A stretch of DNA of 57,652 nucleotides from Methanobrevibacter sp. (lineage in GTDB: Archaea > Methanobacteriota > Methanobacteria > Methanobacteriales > Methanobacteriaceae), in assembly GCA_017434555.1 (NCBI GenBank), contig JAFRFB010000030.1, positions 1 to 57,652 of the forward strand. The letters are read 5' to 3'. Below are positions 10,031-18,474 of the stretch, piece by piece. Under the pieces are notes generated by a model that worked only from the letters and a program-made list of their open reading frames with translations, was not told where the DNA came from and made no database searches. Position numbers and translations under genes: made by a program. Every line of letters begins with the position of its first letter. The stretch's first letter is position 1.

Positions 10031-10427
10031 ACGGACATGCTATTGAGTTGTAAGCATTAATTACTTCATCAATAGCTTCTTTTCTATTTTTAAAGTAATA
10101 CAGGTGGCTATCACATTCACAGTCACTGCATCCGAAGTCTGCTATATAATCATTTCTTTTAGACAGGTTCTTTGATAATTCACATTCTACTTTTTGGTCA
10201 ATGTTGTATATCACTTCTATGACTTCGCAATATTTCAATAGGTAATCTATGTGCCAGTGGAGCTTTTTTGATTTGGACAGATGTCTTTTTACACGGGATT
10301 CCAAACCGTTCATGGCCGAGCCGATATATGCGTAATAACCTTTTTTAAATTCAATTTTCAGTTTTTTACCTATTTTCAGATTTTCATCTTCATCAACTTT
10401 GATAATAAGACAATAGCAACCTTTCAT
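10002..10427 (-). CDS. GIY-YIG nuclease-like protein, Uri family (DUF123)
   Basis: A 141-residue protein starting MKGCYCLIIKV, with GYYAYIGSAMNGLESRVKRH near residues 30-49. This matches the GIY-YIG module of the Uri/DUF123 group, in which the first motif is degenerate. LHWHIDYLL near 57-65 and the Cys-containing FGCSDCECDSHLYYF near 98-112 are also typical. Related proteins are small stand-alone nuclease-fold proteins of uncertain substrate. No ribosome-binding site is visible, so a leaderless start is likely. It is convergent with the preceding gene and divergent from the TPR gene. Confidence 0.85.
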   Translation of the reverse strand: MKGCYCLIIKVDEDENLKIGKKLKIEFKKGYYAYIGSAMNGLESRVKRHLSKSKKLHWHIDYLLKYCEVIEVIYNIDQKVECELSKNLSKRNDYIADFGCSDCECDSHLYYFKNRKEAIDEVINAYNSIACPFRIGISDFS

Positions 10428-10599
10428 TAATTTAATTATTTTTTTTGCTTGCTTTAAATATTTTTTACCTTATCAAGTAAATATTGCTTTCACCTTATTT
10501 TTTTAATTAAAGGAAGTTATATTGTTTAAAGAGGTAATAGATAAATTTAAAAACTATATATTATAAATTAAGTAATATGATTTACTTTTGGTGAAAATT

Positions 10600-11535
10600 A
10601 TGAATTTTTATGAATACGGTGATGACAAAATTGATGTGCTTGAAAATGTAATTTCTTTAATCAGTACCAGGCAATATGATAGTGCACTTGAATGTATGGA
10701 AAATTTGGATTCCAATGAATTCAGTGATCCTTTACTTCTGATGAGTAAGGCGCAGTGTCTTTTAAGGTTGGATGAAAAAGAAGAAGCACATAAATTATAT
10801 GAAAAAGCTATTGATGTTTGTGATGAAAAGTTAAAAGTTGAAAAAGACCCTTTCATTTTAAACATTAAGGGAAACTGCAACTTGATTTTAAAAAATTATT
10901 CTAAAGCTATTGAATGCTATGATGAAGCATTGGATATTGATGATAAAAATTCTCTTGCATTAAGTTTCAAATCAGTTGCATTAATCAGGCTGGATGAAGA
11001 GGATGCCGCTTTTGACTGTTTTGAAAGGCTTTTAAAAATTGATTCTGATAATAATGATATTAAACTTTTCAAGGTACAGTATCTAAACACTATTGAAAAG
11101 TATGATGAGTCAATGAAGATATTGGATGAGGTAATGGAGGGTTCTTTTGAATATCCTCATGCATATATGCTTAAAGCCGATGCACTCTTTGAAACTCATA
11201 ATATTGATGAAGCATTGGTCAATGTCAATAAGGCTCTCGAATTAAATCCCGACATTTCATATTCATGGTATTTGAAGGCAAAGATTTTCATGGCTAAAGA
11301 TAATTATACAGATGCCCTGATATATTTTGATAAGGCTTTAGATATTGATGCAAACATTGATTGCTATCTATTTGATAAGGCATCATGCTATTTGAATCTG
11401 CTTGAATATGAAAGTGCATATAATACATATGAAAAGGCTTTCAAGTTAAATCCACATAGCGGGGGAATTGCAAACCCGGATATATTTCTTGATTTCATTA
11501 AGGATTTGGAATCGATTGATTTTATAAAAGATTAA
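10600..11535 (+). CDS. Tetratricopeptide-repeat protein
   Basis: About 311 residues built of repeated 34-residue helical pairs. Clear TPR units include YSKAIECYDEALDIDDKN, IDEALVNVNKALELNPD and YTDALIYFDKALDIDANI, so roughly seven or eight repeats run through the protein. TPR arrays mediate protein-protein contacts, and the partner cannot be deduced. There is no signal peptide or membrane segment, so it is probably cytoplasmic. The ATG at 10600 is chosen because GGTGA at 10590-10594 gives the usual spacing; upstream TTG and GTG codons fall within that site. Many such TPR proteins occur in methanogen genomes. It is followed 15 bases later by the DUF371 gene. Confidence 0.85.
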   Translation: MNFYEYGDDKIDVLENVISLISTRQYDSALECMENLDSNEFSDPLLLMSKAQCLLRLDEKEEAHKLYEKAIDVCDEKLKVEKDPFILNIKGNCNLILKNYSKAIECYDEALDIDDKNSLALSFKSVALIRLDEEDAAFDCFERLLKIDSDNNDIKLFKVQYLNTIEKYDESMKILDEVMEGSFEYPHAYMLKADALFETHNIDEALVNVNKALELNPDISYSWYLKAKIFMAKDNYTDALIYFDKALDIDANIDCYLFDKASCYLNLLEYESAYNTYEKAFKLNPHSGGIANPDIFLDFIKDLESIDFIKD

Positions 11536-11550
11536 AATAAATATAATATT

Positions 11551-11967
11551 ATGGAATTTAAAATCAAATCAAAAGGGCATAAAAATGTATCTTCTGTGCA
11601 TAAATCAACCTTTGAGATAACAAAGGATTTAGAAATCGGACCAACTGCCGATTGTATAATTGGAGTAGCTATGGATGAGTCCATGTTGGATTTTTCTCAA
11701 GAGTTTAAGGATAAAATTGCCGATTCCAATACGAAAATTGCTGTTTTATTGGACACTCCTAATGCTCATGATGAAATAATAGGTTATGGGCATGAAGATT
11801 TAACTTTAACTCATCCTACAGATATTGTCTGCAGAACAAGTGATTATACATGCTCCCGTACATTGATGATAAAATCTTCAAAAGCTGCCCGTGATCTTGA
11901 TTTGGATTTAATTAATGATTTAAAAAATGAACAAATATTGGAAGTTACTATTAAAATCCTTGAATAA
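11551..11967 (+). CDS. DUF371 archaeal conserved protein
   Basis: A 138-residue protein with the DUF371 pattern: GHKNVSSVHKSTFEITKD at the N-terminus, GPTADCIIGVAMDE in the middle and IVCRTSDYTCSRTLMIKSSKAA near residues 91-112. The family is confined to archaea and has no known function; conserved His and Cys residues suggest an enzyme. It follows the TPR gene closely and precedes the tRNA-Leu gene. No clear ribosome-binding site precedes the ATG. Confidence 0.82.
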   Translation: MEFKIKSKGHKNVSSVHKSTFEITKDLEIGPTADCIIGVAMDESMLDFSQEFKDKIADSNTKIAVLLDTPNAHDEIIGYGHEDLTLTHPTDIVCRTSDYTCSRTLMIKSSKAARDLDLDLINDLKNEQILEVTIKILE

Positions 11968-12023
11968 TAGATAACTTTATATAATAATTAAAACATAGTT
12001 ATTTATAACCACTTTTGTTTTAT

Positions 12024-12107
<84 letters not shown>

Positions 12108-12191
12108 CTATTCTAAAATATTTTTTTTCAAGTAACTATTTATGTATTAAAAATAAAAGATATATTAATTAAGAAATGTATGGTGATTATT

Positions 12192-13046
12192 ATGAAGGCT
12201 GTTATTCCCGCAGCAGGTTTTGGTACAAGATTTTTGCCTGCTACAAAAGCGCAACCTAAAGAGATGTTGCCTGTTTATGATAAACCGACTATTCAGTATG
12301 TTATTGAAGAAGCCGTTGCTTCTGGTATAGATGATATTTTAATTGTTACTGGTAGAAACAAACGTTCTATTGAAGATCACTTTGATAAATCTTTTGAGCT
12401 TGAACAAACTTTACAAAGTGCAGGTAAAGATGACCGTTTAAAGCAAGTCCGTGCAATTACAGATTTGGCCGATATTTGTTATGTAAGGCAAAAAGAGCAA
12501 AAAGGACTTGGTGATGCAATTTACTGTGCTAAAAAACATATTGGTGGAGAAGCATTCGCTGTACTTTTAGGAGATTCCATTACTAAAGGTCCCACACCAT
12601 GTACAAAACAATTGATTGATGTTTATAAAAAATATGGGGCATCTGCAATTTCTCTTGAAGAGGTTCCTAAAGAAAAAGTAGAAAGATACGGTATTATTAA
12701 AGGAAGTGAAGTGGAACCTGATGTTTATAAAATAGATAAACTTGTTGAAAAACCACTGGCTCATCAAGCTCCATCCAATTTGGCTATTATGGGCAGATAT
12801 GTATTGACTGGAGATATCTTTGATAAGATTGATGAGACCGAACCTGGTGTTGGTGGAGAAATTCAGTTAACTGATGCTTTATCAAAATTAGACGCAATTT
12901 ATGGAAATACATTTGAAGGAAAAACCTATGACATTGGAAATCGTTTCGAATGGCTTAAGACTTCCATTGAATTTGCACTTGATGATGATGAATCAAAAGA
13001 TGCATTGATTGATTATATGAAATGCATGATAAATAAATGTGAATAA
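12192..13046 (+). CDS. galU: UTP--glucose-1-phosphate uridylyltransferase (GalU)
   Basis: GalU makes UDP-glucose from UTP and glucose 1-phosphate for glycan synthesis. The 284-residue protein opens with MKAVIPAAGFGTRFLPATKA, the nucleotide-binding signature, followed by PKEMLPVYDKPTIQYVIEEA. Later family motifs include LLGDSI, VEKP near residue 187, and GVGGEIQLTDAL near 219-230. The ATG at 12192 is favoured over an upstream in-frame ATG at 12180 because GGTGA at 12182-12186 then lies at the usual distance. galE is in the same window at 51.4 kb and could act on the product. The gene seems monocistronic, with a terminator hairpin at 13046-13062. Confidence 0.95.
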   Translation: MKAVIPAAGFGTRFLPATKAQPKEMLPVYDKPTIQYVIEEAVASGIDDILIVTGRNKRSIEDHFDKSFELEQTLQSAGKDDRLKQVRAITDLADICYVRQKEQKGLGDAIYCAKKHIGGEAFAVLLGDSITKGPTPCTKQLIDVYKKYGASAISLEEVPKEKVERYGIIKGSEVEPDVYKIDKLVEKPLAHQAPSNLAIMGRYVLTGDIFDKIDETEPGVGGEIQLTDALSKLDAIYGNTFEGKTYDIGNRFEWLKTSIEFALDDDESKDALIDYMKCMINKCE

Positions 13047-13078
13047 ATCCCTAAAAGGGATTATTTCTTCTTTTTTTT
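13046..13078 (+). terminator. Terminator hairpin after galU
   Basis: The stem AATCCC/GGGATT with a five-base loop occupies 13046-13062, overlapping the last base of the stop codon. A T-run follows at 13071-13078. It separates galU from the convergent radical SAM gene. Confidence 0.65.
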
Positions 13079-13093
13079 AAAAAAAATAAATAA

Positions 13094-14236
13094 TTAAGGT
13101 TTCATGGCTAAATCCATTATGCTAAATGCTTCGCCTTCTTTTTTAACCCTTGGTTCCTGAAATCCTGGAATTGCACTTTTCATGAATTCCTTGTTCATTC
13201 TTTTTGAAACTTCAGCGAATATCATTTTATATGCCGTACACTGAGGATCTACTGCTTTTGGTGTTTGATGTGCTACAACAGCATTGTAAGGACATCCTCC
13301 TTCACAATATTTAACATATTTGCAACGTTTACAGTTTTCACCAACATATTCCCTGAATTCCTGAAGCTTTTTCCATGAATCTGATTCTTTCAAATCATCG
13401 AAACTAGGATTTGTCTTAACGTTTCCAAGAACATATTCAGGCATTCCAACGAATCTGTAACATGGATAGATTGATCCTTCAGAACCTACGGCAAGTGTCG
13501 TTCCGATACAGTCTGCAAATGTACATAATGTTCCTCTTCGCCTTAAAGTACTTTTGCAGATGTGGTCTAAATCCATTACACTGAATTTATCCAAATCGTA
13601 GAGGTATTTGTCAAGCCAGTCGACTAGAAGTTTACCATGTTCTTCCTGGTCAAGCGCCCAAGGGTCCGCATTATCCCCTCTAAGTGATGGAAGGGCTGCA
13701 TGAATCTTAAGATTCATTCCGTTTTCTTTAAAGAAATCGTATAGTTCGTCACTGTAATCTTTTGAGTAGTCAGTTACTGTCAATACAAAGTTAATGATTA
13801 GTCCTTTTTCTTTTGCCCTGTTAAATCTTTCCATAGTTTTATCAAAGTATCCTTCTCCCCTTTGATAATCGTTTATTTCTTTGGGACCATCTATACTGGT
13901 ACTTACTACGACATTATATTTTTTAAACAGGTCAATTAACTCGTCAGTAAGTAACCAGATATTGCTTTGAAGTGAAAAACCTTCAAAATTATCTAGTCTA
14001 GAAAGCTTTTCCAGTGCTGTTTCGTAAAAGTCATATCCTGCAAGCAATGGTTCTCCGCCATGAAAAGTGAAATGAACTTTATCATCTCTGAAATCCTCAA
14101 GCCATGTGATAATATCATCTATAATGCTCAAGTCCATCATTTCTTTTTTATTTTCAGAACCCCAACAGTATTTGCAATTGGATGGACAGTTTAGGGTTGG
14201 AATAATCATTACGTGAAATGTCATTTTATCAGGCAA
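13094..14236 (-). CDS. Radical SAM/SPASM enzyme, putative peptide- or protein-modifying (TIGR04083-like)
   Basis: A 380-residue radical SAM enzyme. The [4Fe-4S] motif CPSNCKYC has Cys at residues 17, 21 and 24, followed by HGGEPLL near 59-65, the SAM-binding GGEP. The C-terminal half has SPASM cysteines: CTFADC, IYPCYRF, and the cluster CKRCKYVKYCEGGCPYN with a further Cys in DPQC. This layout is shared with sulfatase-maturing enzymes and RiPP-modifying enzymes. I recall a methanogen family, TIGR04083, that looks like this. It overlaps the small CxxC protein gene upstream by eight bases, so that protein is the natural substrate candidate. An alternative start is Met5 at 14224. The chemistry performed is unknown. 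Confidence 0.85.
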   Translation of the reverse strand: MPDKMTFHVMIIPTLNCPSNCKYCWGSENKKEMMDLSIIDDIITWLEDFRDDKVHFTFHGGEPLLAGYDFYETALEKLSRLDNFEGFSLQSNIWLLTDELIDLFKKYNVVVSTSIDGPKEINDYQRGEGYFDKTMERFNRAKEKGLIINFVLTVTDYSKDYSDELYDFFKENGMNLKIHAALPSLRGDNADPWALDQEEHGKLLVDWLDKYLYDLDKFSVMDLDHICKSTLRRRGTLCTFADCIGTTLAVGSEGSIYPCYRFVGMPEYVLGNVKTNPSFDDLKESDSWKKLQEFREYVGENCKRCKYVKYCEGGCPYNAVVAHQTPKAVDPQCTAYKMIFAEVSKRMNKEFMKSAIPGFQEPRVKKEGEAFSIMDLAMKP

Positions 14237-14435
14237 TTTTATTTAATTCTTTTAAGAGTTCTTTTTTCTCGTCTTCTTCTATATTCTCATTTACAAAGAA
14301 AATGTAACCACATTCTTCACATTTGAAAGCATTAAGCTCAGCATGTGCACGATGGTTGTCTAAAAGTTTTCTTTGTGCAATTTTATCTTTGGAACCGCAT
14401 TTTGGGCATGGTTCTAATAATTCTTCAAGTTTCAT
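14229..14435 (-). CDS. Small Cys-rich protein, candidate radical SAM substrate (TIGR04165-like)
   Basis: A 68-residue protein with two CxxC pairs, CPKCG at Cys10/Cys13 and CEECG at Cys39/Cys42, followed by an acidic C-terminal tail rich in Glu and Lys. It looks like a zinc ribbon. I recall a methanogen family of such peptides (TIGR04165) that co-occurs with TIGR04083 radical SAM enzymes. Its gene precedes and overlaps the radical SAM gene by eight bases, implying translational coupling. GGTGAT (reverse complement of ATCACC near 14440-14445) provides the ribosome-binding site. It may be a modified peptide or simply a zinc-binding partner; sequence alone cannot decide. Confidence 0.8.
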   Translation of the reverse strand: MKLEELLEPCPKCGSKDKIAQRKLLDNHRAHAELNAFKCEECGYIFFVNENIEEDEKKELLKELNKIA

Positions 14436-14625
14436 TTTATCACCTTAATTAATCTTTTGGTTTTTTAGGTATTTATGTTTTTTATTTATAAATTTACTGG
14501 TTTTTAATTAACCGTTAAGTTTAAATAATATGTTTCAGTCACGACAATTTTTATCAGTGAGCTCAACAAGCTTTAAATACTAAATAATTTAATATAATTT
14601 TGTTAATTAACTATCCGGTGATATT

Positions 14626-14769
14626 ATGCCAAATGATTGGTATGACTTTTTTAGAAAAATAATAAGTGATGAAACACTCAAAGAATCAAGCGACTATGTA
14701 AGGGAAAAAATTTGGAGAGAAACACAAGACGTTAGAAAATCTCAAGATTGGCAGAGACGCAGGAGGTGA
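14626..14769 (+). CDS. Small ORF, 47 residues, unknown
   Basis: An ATG at 14626 follows GGTGA at 14618-14622, the same ribosome-binding site and spacing as annotated genes here, and opens a 47-codon frame ending TGA at 14767-14769. The product begins MPNDWYDFFRKIISDE, has a charged middle and ends in four arginines (QRRRR). It is soluble, with three tryptophans and a basic tail, and has no Cys and no signal peptide. I do not recognise the family. It lies divergently from the radical SAM pair and convergently with the aldo/keto reductase. Because it is short, conservation is needed to prove it is translated. Confidence 0.5.
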   Translation: MPNDWYDFFRKIISDETLKESSDYVREKIWRETQDVRKSQDWQRRRR

Positions 14770-14830
14770 AATTGTTTTGAAGTGTAATCTTATTTTTTGA
14801 TTTAAACAAACATTTAAAAATTTTTTCTAA

Positions 14831-16054
14831 TTATCTACCCATTATCTTATTAAACATTGTAAATATTGGCATTCCAATTTTTGTTATAAATCCTACTTTT
14901 AAACCAAAGAAGTGACCTTCAAATTCCTTTTCCACTTTTTTAAGCTCTTTTGGAATATCAAGTTTTTGCGGACATTTTCTTAAGCATTTTCCGCAACCGT
15001 TACATCTGCCGGCATTTCTAGGTTTATTCATAGCGCCTCCAACATACTGATAGTAGTCAAATAATGATGGTGATATAAATCCTTTCTGATTAAAGAGGTA
15101 TTTTTCATTGTATATTTTCATGCATTCTGGAATATTTACGCCTCGTGGGCACGGCATGCAGTAACCGCATGTTGAACAGTTTATTTTAAGTAAACGGCTT
15201 ATAACTCTTTTAACTAATTCAATGGTTTCCATATCCTCAAGGCTCATGGATAATGCTTCTGTATTGTTTGCTACTTTAAGGTTTTCTTTAATTTGTTCCA
15301 TGGTGTTCATTCCGGAAAATACTGTTGTAACATTTCTGTTGTTTAAAACCCATTCCAAAGCCCATTCGGCATTGCTTTTATTTGGGTTTGCCTGTTTGAA
15401 AATTTCTTCAGCTTCCTCTGGCATTTTTCCAGCTAGAATTCCACCTTTTAAAGGTTCCATTACAAATACTCCAATGCCTTTTGAAGTTGCATATTCTATT
15501 CCGTCACGGCTGGCCTGTACATTTTCATCAAAGTAATTATACTGAACCATCACCACATCCCAATCATATCCGTCGATTAATATTTCAAATTCTTCTTTTG
15601 CACCATGATATGAAAATCCTATATGTTTGATTTTACCTGCAGATTTCGCATCACCAATAAATTCGATTAATCCTTTTTTTAATAGTTTATTCATAGTTTT
15701 CAAGTCTACTGAGTGAATTAAATAATAATCAATGCAGTCTCTTTTAAGTCGTTTTAGCTGATCATCTAAAATGCTGTCCATATCTTCTCTTTTTCTGATT
15801 TGAAATGCAGGCAGTTTTGTTATTATCTTTACCTTATCCTTATATTCTCCTGTCAATACGTCTCCTAGGAATTTTTCACTGTTTCCATAGATATATGCAG
15901 TGTCGATTACATTGACTCCATTGTCTATTGCATAGTAAATCTGTTCTCTGGCCTTTTCGTAATCGATTTTACCGTTTTTTTGAGGCAGTCTCATTGCTCC
16001 AAATCCCAATGGTGAAAGTTCTTCGCCGGTCTTTTGGATTAATCTGTTTTTCAT
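14831..16054 (-). CDS. Aldo/keto reductase with C-terminal 4Fe-4S motifs
   Basis: A 407-residue member of the aldo/keto reductase superfamily fused to a ferredoxin-like tail. The TIM-barrel part has GFGAMRLP near residue 18, DTAYIYGNSE near 51-60 (catalytic Asp and Tyr), ITKLPAF near 78-84 (Lys) and YYLIHSVD near 111-118 (His). The C-terminal 110 residues hold CSTCGYCMPCP and CNGCGKCLRKCP, enough cysteines for two iron-sulfur clusters. This architecture is common in anaerobes; the substrate is unknown, and a link to ferredoxin rather than only NADPH is likely. The start MKNRLIQKTGEELSPLGFG aligns well with the family. Its upstream region contains the 34-bp direct repeat. Confidence 0.9.
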   Translation of the reverse strand: MKNRLIQKTGEELSPLGFGAMRLPQKNGKIDYEKAREQIYYAIDNGVNVIDTAYIYGNSEKFLGDVLTGEYKDKVKIITKLPAFQIRKREDMDSILDDQLKRLKRDCIDYYLIHSVDLKTMNKLLKKGLIEFIGDAKSAGKIKHIGFSYHGAKEEFEILIDGYDWDVVMVQYNYFDENVQASRDGIEYATSKGIGVFVMEPLKGGILAGKMPEEAEEIFKQANPNKSNAEWALEWVLNNRNVTTVFSGMNTMEQIKENLKVANNTEALSMSLEDMETIELVKRVISRLLKINCSTCGYCMPCPRGVNIPECMKIYNEKYLFNQKGFISPSLFDYYQYVGGAMNKPRNAGRCNGCGKCLRKCPQKLDIPKELKKVEKEFEGHFFGLKVGFITKIGMPIFTMFNKIMGR

Positions 16055-16106
16055 AGTCTTACTTTAAACTTTTTTGAATATATACTCTTTGAGTAGTAAT
16101 TTATTT

Positions 16107-16173
16107 AAAATGATATTGAAAACAAGTAATAATTTTTTTTAAAATGATATTGAAAACGAGTAATAATTTTTTT
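16107..16173. repeat. Tandem 34-bp direct repeat in the divergent promoter region
   Basis: Two adjacent copies begin at 16107 and 16141 and differ by one base (AACAAGTAATAA versus AACGAGTAATAA). Each contains AGTAATA, a degenerate form of the AGTAATACT palindrome that follows downstream. They lie between the aldo/keto reductase gene (minus strand) and the P-type ATPase gene (plus strand), in a 383-base gap otherwise filled by the operator array. Confidence 0.8.
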
Positions 16174-16187
16174 AGAAAAACTCCTAA

Positions 16188-16424
16188 AAGTAATACTGTG
16201 TATATAAATGAAAGCAAAAAAAGTAATACTTTTATATGGGAAGTTACAAAAAGTAATACAGGGTATTTAAACGAATTCAAAAAAAGTAATACTTTTGGCT
16301 GTTTGTATTACTTTGTGTTTTGACCAGTATTTATTTTTTTAATTGGTTTTCAGAATATGGGATTTCAATTGAAAATTTTTCTGTAATAGTGGGTATATAA
16401 ATGAATTCAAAAAAAGTATTACTT
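16188..16424 (+). promoter_or_regulatory. Iterated promoter-operator array upstream of the metal P-type ATPase
   Basis: The core motif is a 13-bp odd palindrome, AAAGTA-W-TACTTT. Core copies start at 16188, 16221, 16251 and 16284, spaced 33, 30 and 33 bp apart, with reverse or alternate-centre copies at 16305-16313 and 16414-16424. A 63-bp module containing two cores and a TATA-like GTATATAAATGA or GTATTTAAACGA is repeated (16188-16250, 16251-16313), and a third partial module occurs at 16383-16424. In the last, the TATA box at about 16393-16402 predicts a start near 16420, so the operator at 16414-16424 would sit on the transcription start, as for a repressor. The regulator is unidentified; metal responsiveness is inferred from the gene controlled. 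Confidence 0.75.
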
Positions 16425-16437
16425 TCGGGTGAAAAAT

Positions 16438-18456
16438 ATGATAGATAAAATAACAGATTTTCTCTTTGGACTAAAAATGACAATAATTTCAGGAGTATTT
16501 TTATTAATAGCCATTATTTTCATGATTTTAGGAATTGACACTCCGATTTACTTAAACCCTGCATGGGGAACGGTAATAATTAGTGGAATTCCAATGTTAT
16601 TGCTAGCTATGACAAGACTGGTGCGTGAAAAATGGATTTCATCAGCACTATTGATTGCAATAGCTATGATTGCTTCCCTATTAATTGGGGAAGTATTTGC
16701 TGCCGGTGAAGTAGCATGGATTATGGCACTTGGTGCTTTATTGGAAGATTGGACTGTTGAACGAGCGAAAAAAGGTTTGAAAAACTTAATAGACTTAACT
16801 CCTCAGACTGCTAGACTTACCAATGGAGATGTAATACCTGCTAGTGAGGTTAAATTAGGAGATAACATAAGAATCTTGCCTGGTGAAAACATTCCTGTTG
16901 ACGGTGAGATAATCAAAGGTACAAGTTCAATTGATCAGTCAGTAATGACTGGAGAGTCTTTACCTATTGACAAAACAGTCGGTGATGAAGTATTCTGTGG
17001 AACTACAAATATGTTTGGCGCCATTGATATTAGGGCTACAAGCTTATCTGAAGATTCCTCTCTTCAAAAGTTAATTGATTTGGTCAAAGCGGCAGACGAA
17101 AAACAAGCGCCAACACAAAGGATTGCAGATAAATGGGCAACATGGCTAGTTCCAATTGCTTTATTGATAGCTATTGCTGCATGGCTTGTCACAGGTAATA
17201 TTGAACGTGGAGTCACAGTTCTCGTAGTATTTTGTCCATGTGCTTTAATCCTAGCTACTCCAACGGCCATTATGGCCGCTATCGGTCAGGCAACAAAACA
17301 TGGTGTATTAATCAAATCAGGTGAAGCATTAGAAAAATTGGGTGGTCTAAATACATTGGTATTTGACAAAACCGGAACCTTGACTTATGGAAATCTGGTT
17401 GTATCCGATATTATTCCATATGATGTATCTGAAGGTGAATTATTACGCTTAACTGCATCATGTGAAAGCTTTTCCGAGCATCCATTGGCTAAAGCTATTG
17501 TAAGTAAAGTTAAAGACGACAATATTGAAATCAGTGATGTGGAAAACTTTGTGATGTATCCTGGTTTGGGTGTATCATGTGAAATTGACTCTGATAAAAT
17601 TTATGCGGGAAACCTTAAATTCCTAAATGAAAATGGATTTGATAATGATATAACAAGTGATTTGGATAAACTTAAAAATGAAGGTAAAGCAACGGTTATC
17701 GTTGGAAGGAATGATGAGATTATTGGTATTATCGCACTATCAGACATGATACGTGAAGATGCACCTGAAATGATTAATAACCTCCACGATATTAAAAGCA
17801 AAACAGTATTGCTTACAGGTGATAATAAACAGGCTGCTGATTATTTCGCCTCAAAAGTAGGTATCGGTGAAGTTCATGGTAATTTGCTTCCAGAAGAAAA
17901 GCTGGAATGGATTAGCAAATATCAGGAAAATGGTGAAAATGTCTGTATGGTTGGTGATGGTGTAAATGATGCTCCGGCACTTAAAACAGCTAATGTGAGT
18001 GTGGCAATGGGATCTATGGGTAGTGATGTAGCTATTGAAGCAGCAGACATTGCTCTTTTAGGGGATGAAATTTCAAAAATCCCATATCTTAAAAAATTAT
18101 CCAATTCAACATTGTTTACTATTAAAGCCAACATTATTATTTCAATGACAATTAATGCAGTTGCTATAGTTTGTTCAGTTTTAGGTCTATTGAACCCTGT
18201 TACTGGAGCTATAGTTCACAATGCAGGGTCTTGTCTGGTTGTTTTAAATGCGGCATTGTTATATGATAGGAATTTTGATAAGAAAAGTAAAAATTCTAAA
18301 CACAACCACTATCACACACATGAGGATGGCATCCATACACACAGTCATGAAAATGTAGAAATTATTGATGAAATTCAAACAGAAAATGGTGTTCGTCATT
18401 TGCATGCCCATACCCATCCGATGAATAGGCATGCATGTGAAAGCTATCATAACTAA
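16438..18456 (+). CDS. Heavy-metal translocating P1B-type ATPase with His-rich C-terminus
   Basis: An ATP-driven metal exporter of about 672 residues. Numbered from the ATG at 16438, the membrane metal site CPC is at 266-268, the phosphorylated Asp in DKTGTLT at 310, the HP dipeptide at 348-349 and GDGVNDAP near 506-513. TGES appears in the actuator domain. There is no N-terminal metal-binding domain. Instead the last 55 residues carry 13 histidines (for example HNHYHTH and HLHAHTHP), pointing to Zn, Ni, Co or Cd rather than only copper; metal specificity is inference. GGTGA at 16428-16432 sets the start. It is preceded by the operator array and terminated by a hairpin at 18475. Confidence 0.93.
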   Translation: MIDKITDFLFGLKMTIISGVFLLIAIIFMILGIDTPIYLNPAWGTVIISGIPMLLLAMTRLVREKWISSALLIAIAMIASLLIGEVFAAGEVAWIMALGALLEDWTVERAKKGLKNLIDLTPQTARLTNGDVIPASEVKLGDNIRILPGENIPVDGEIIKGTSSIDQSVMTGESLPIDKTVGDEVFCGTTNMFGAIDIRATSLSEDSSLQKLIDLVKAADEKQAPTQRIADKWATWLVPIALLIAIAAWLVTGNIERGVTVLVVFCPCALILATPTAIMAAIGQATKHGVLIKSGEALEKLGGLNTLVFDKTGTLTYGNLVVSDIIPYDVSEGELLRLTASCESFSEHPLAKAIVSKVKDDNIEISDVENFVMYPGLGVSCEIDSDKIYAGNLKFLNENGFDNDITSDLDKLKNEGKATVIVGRNDEIIGIIALSDMIREDAPEMINNLHDIKSKTVLLTGDNKQAADYFASKVGIGEVHGNLLPEEKLEWISKYQENGENVCMVGDGVNDAPALKTANVSVAMGSMGSDVAIEAADIALLGDEISKIPYLKKLSNSTLFTIKANIIISMTINAVAIVCSVLGLLNPVTGAIVHNAGSCLVVLNAALLYDRNFDKKSKNSKHNHYHTHEDGIHTHSHENVEIIDEIQTENGVRHLHAHTHPMNRHACESYHN

Positions 18457-18474
18457 ACAATTTTCTTAATATTT

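Noticed and set aside
14626-14769. Leader peptide or part of the radical SAM system on the opposite strand
   Set aside because: It reads away from the radical SAM pair and has no Cys, so a direct role as precursor peptide is not supported; listed only as a small ORF.
16107-16424. CRISPR or phage attachment site from repeated 30-33 bp spacing
   Set aside because: Units are palindromic promoter-like sequences with TATA elements, too variable in spacers and directly before a gene.
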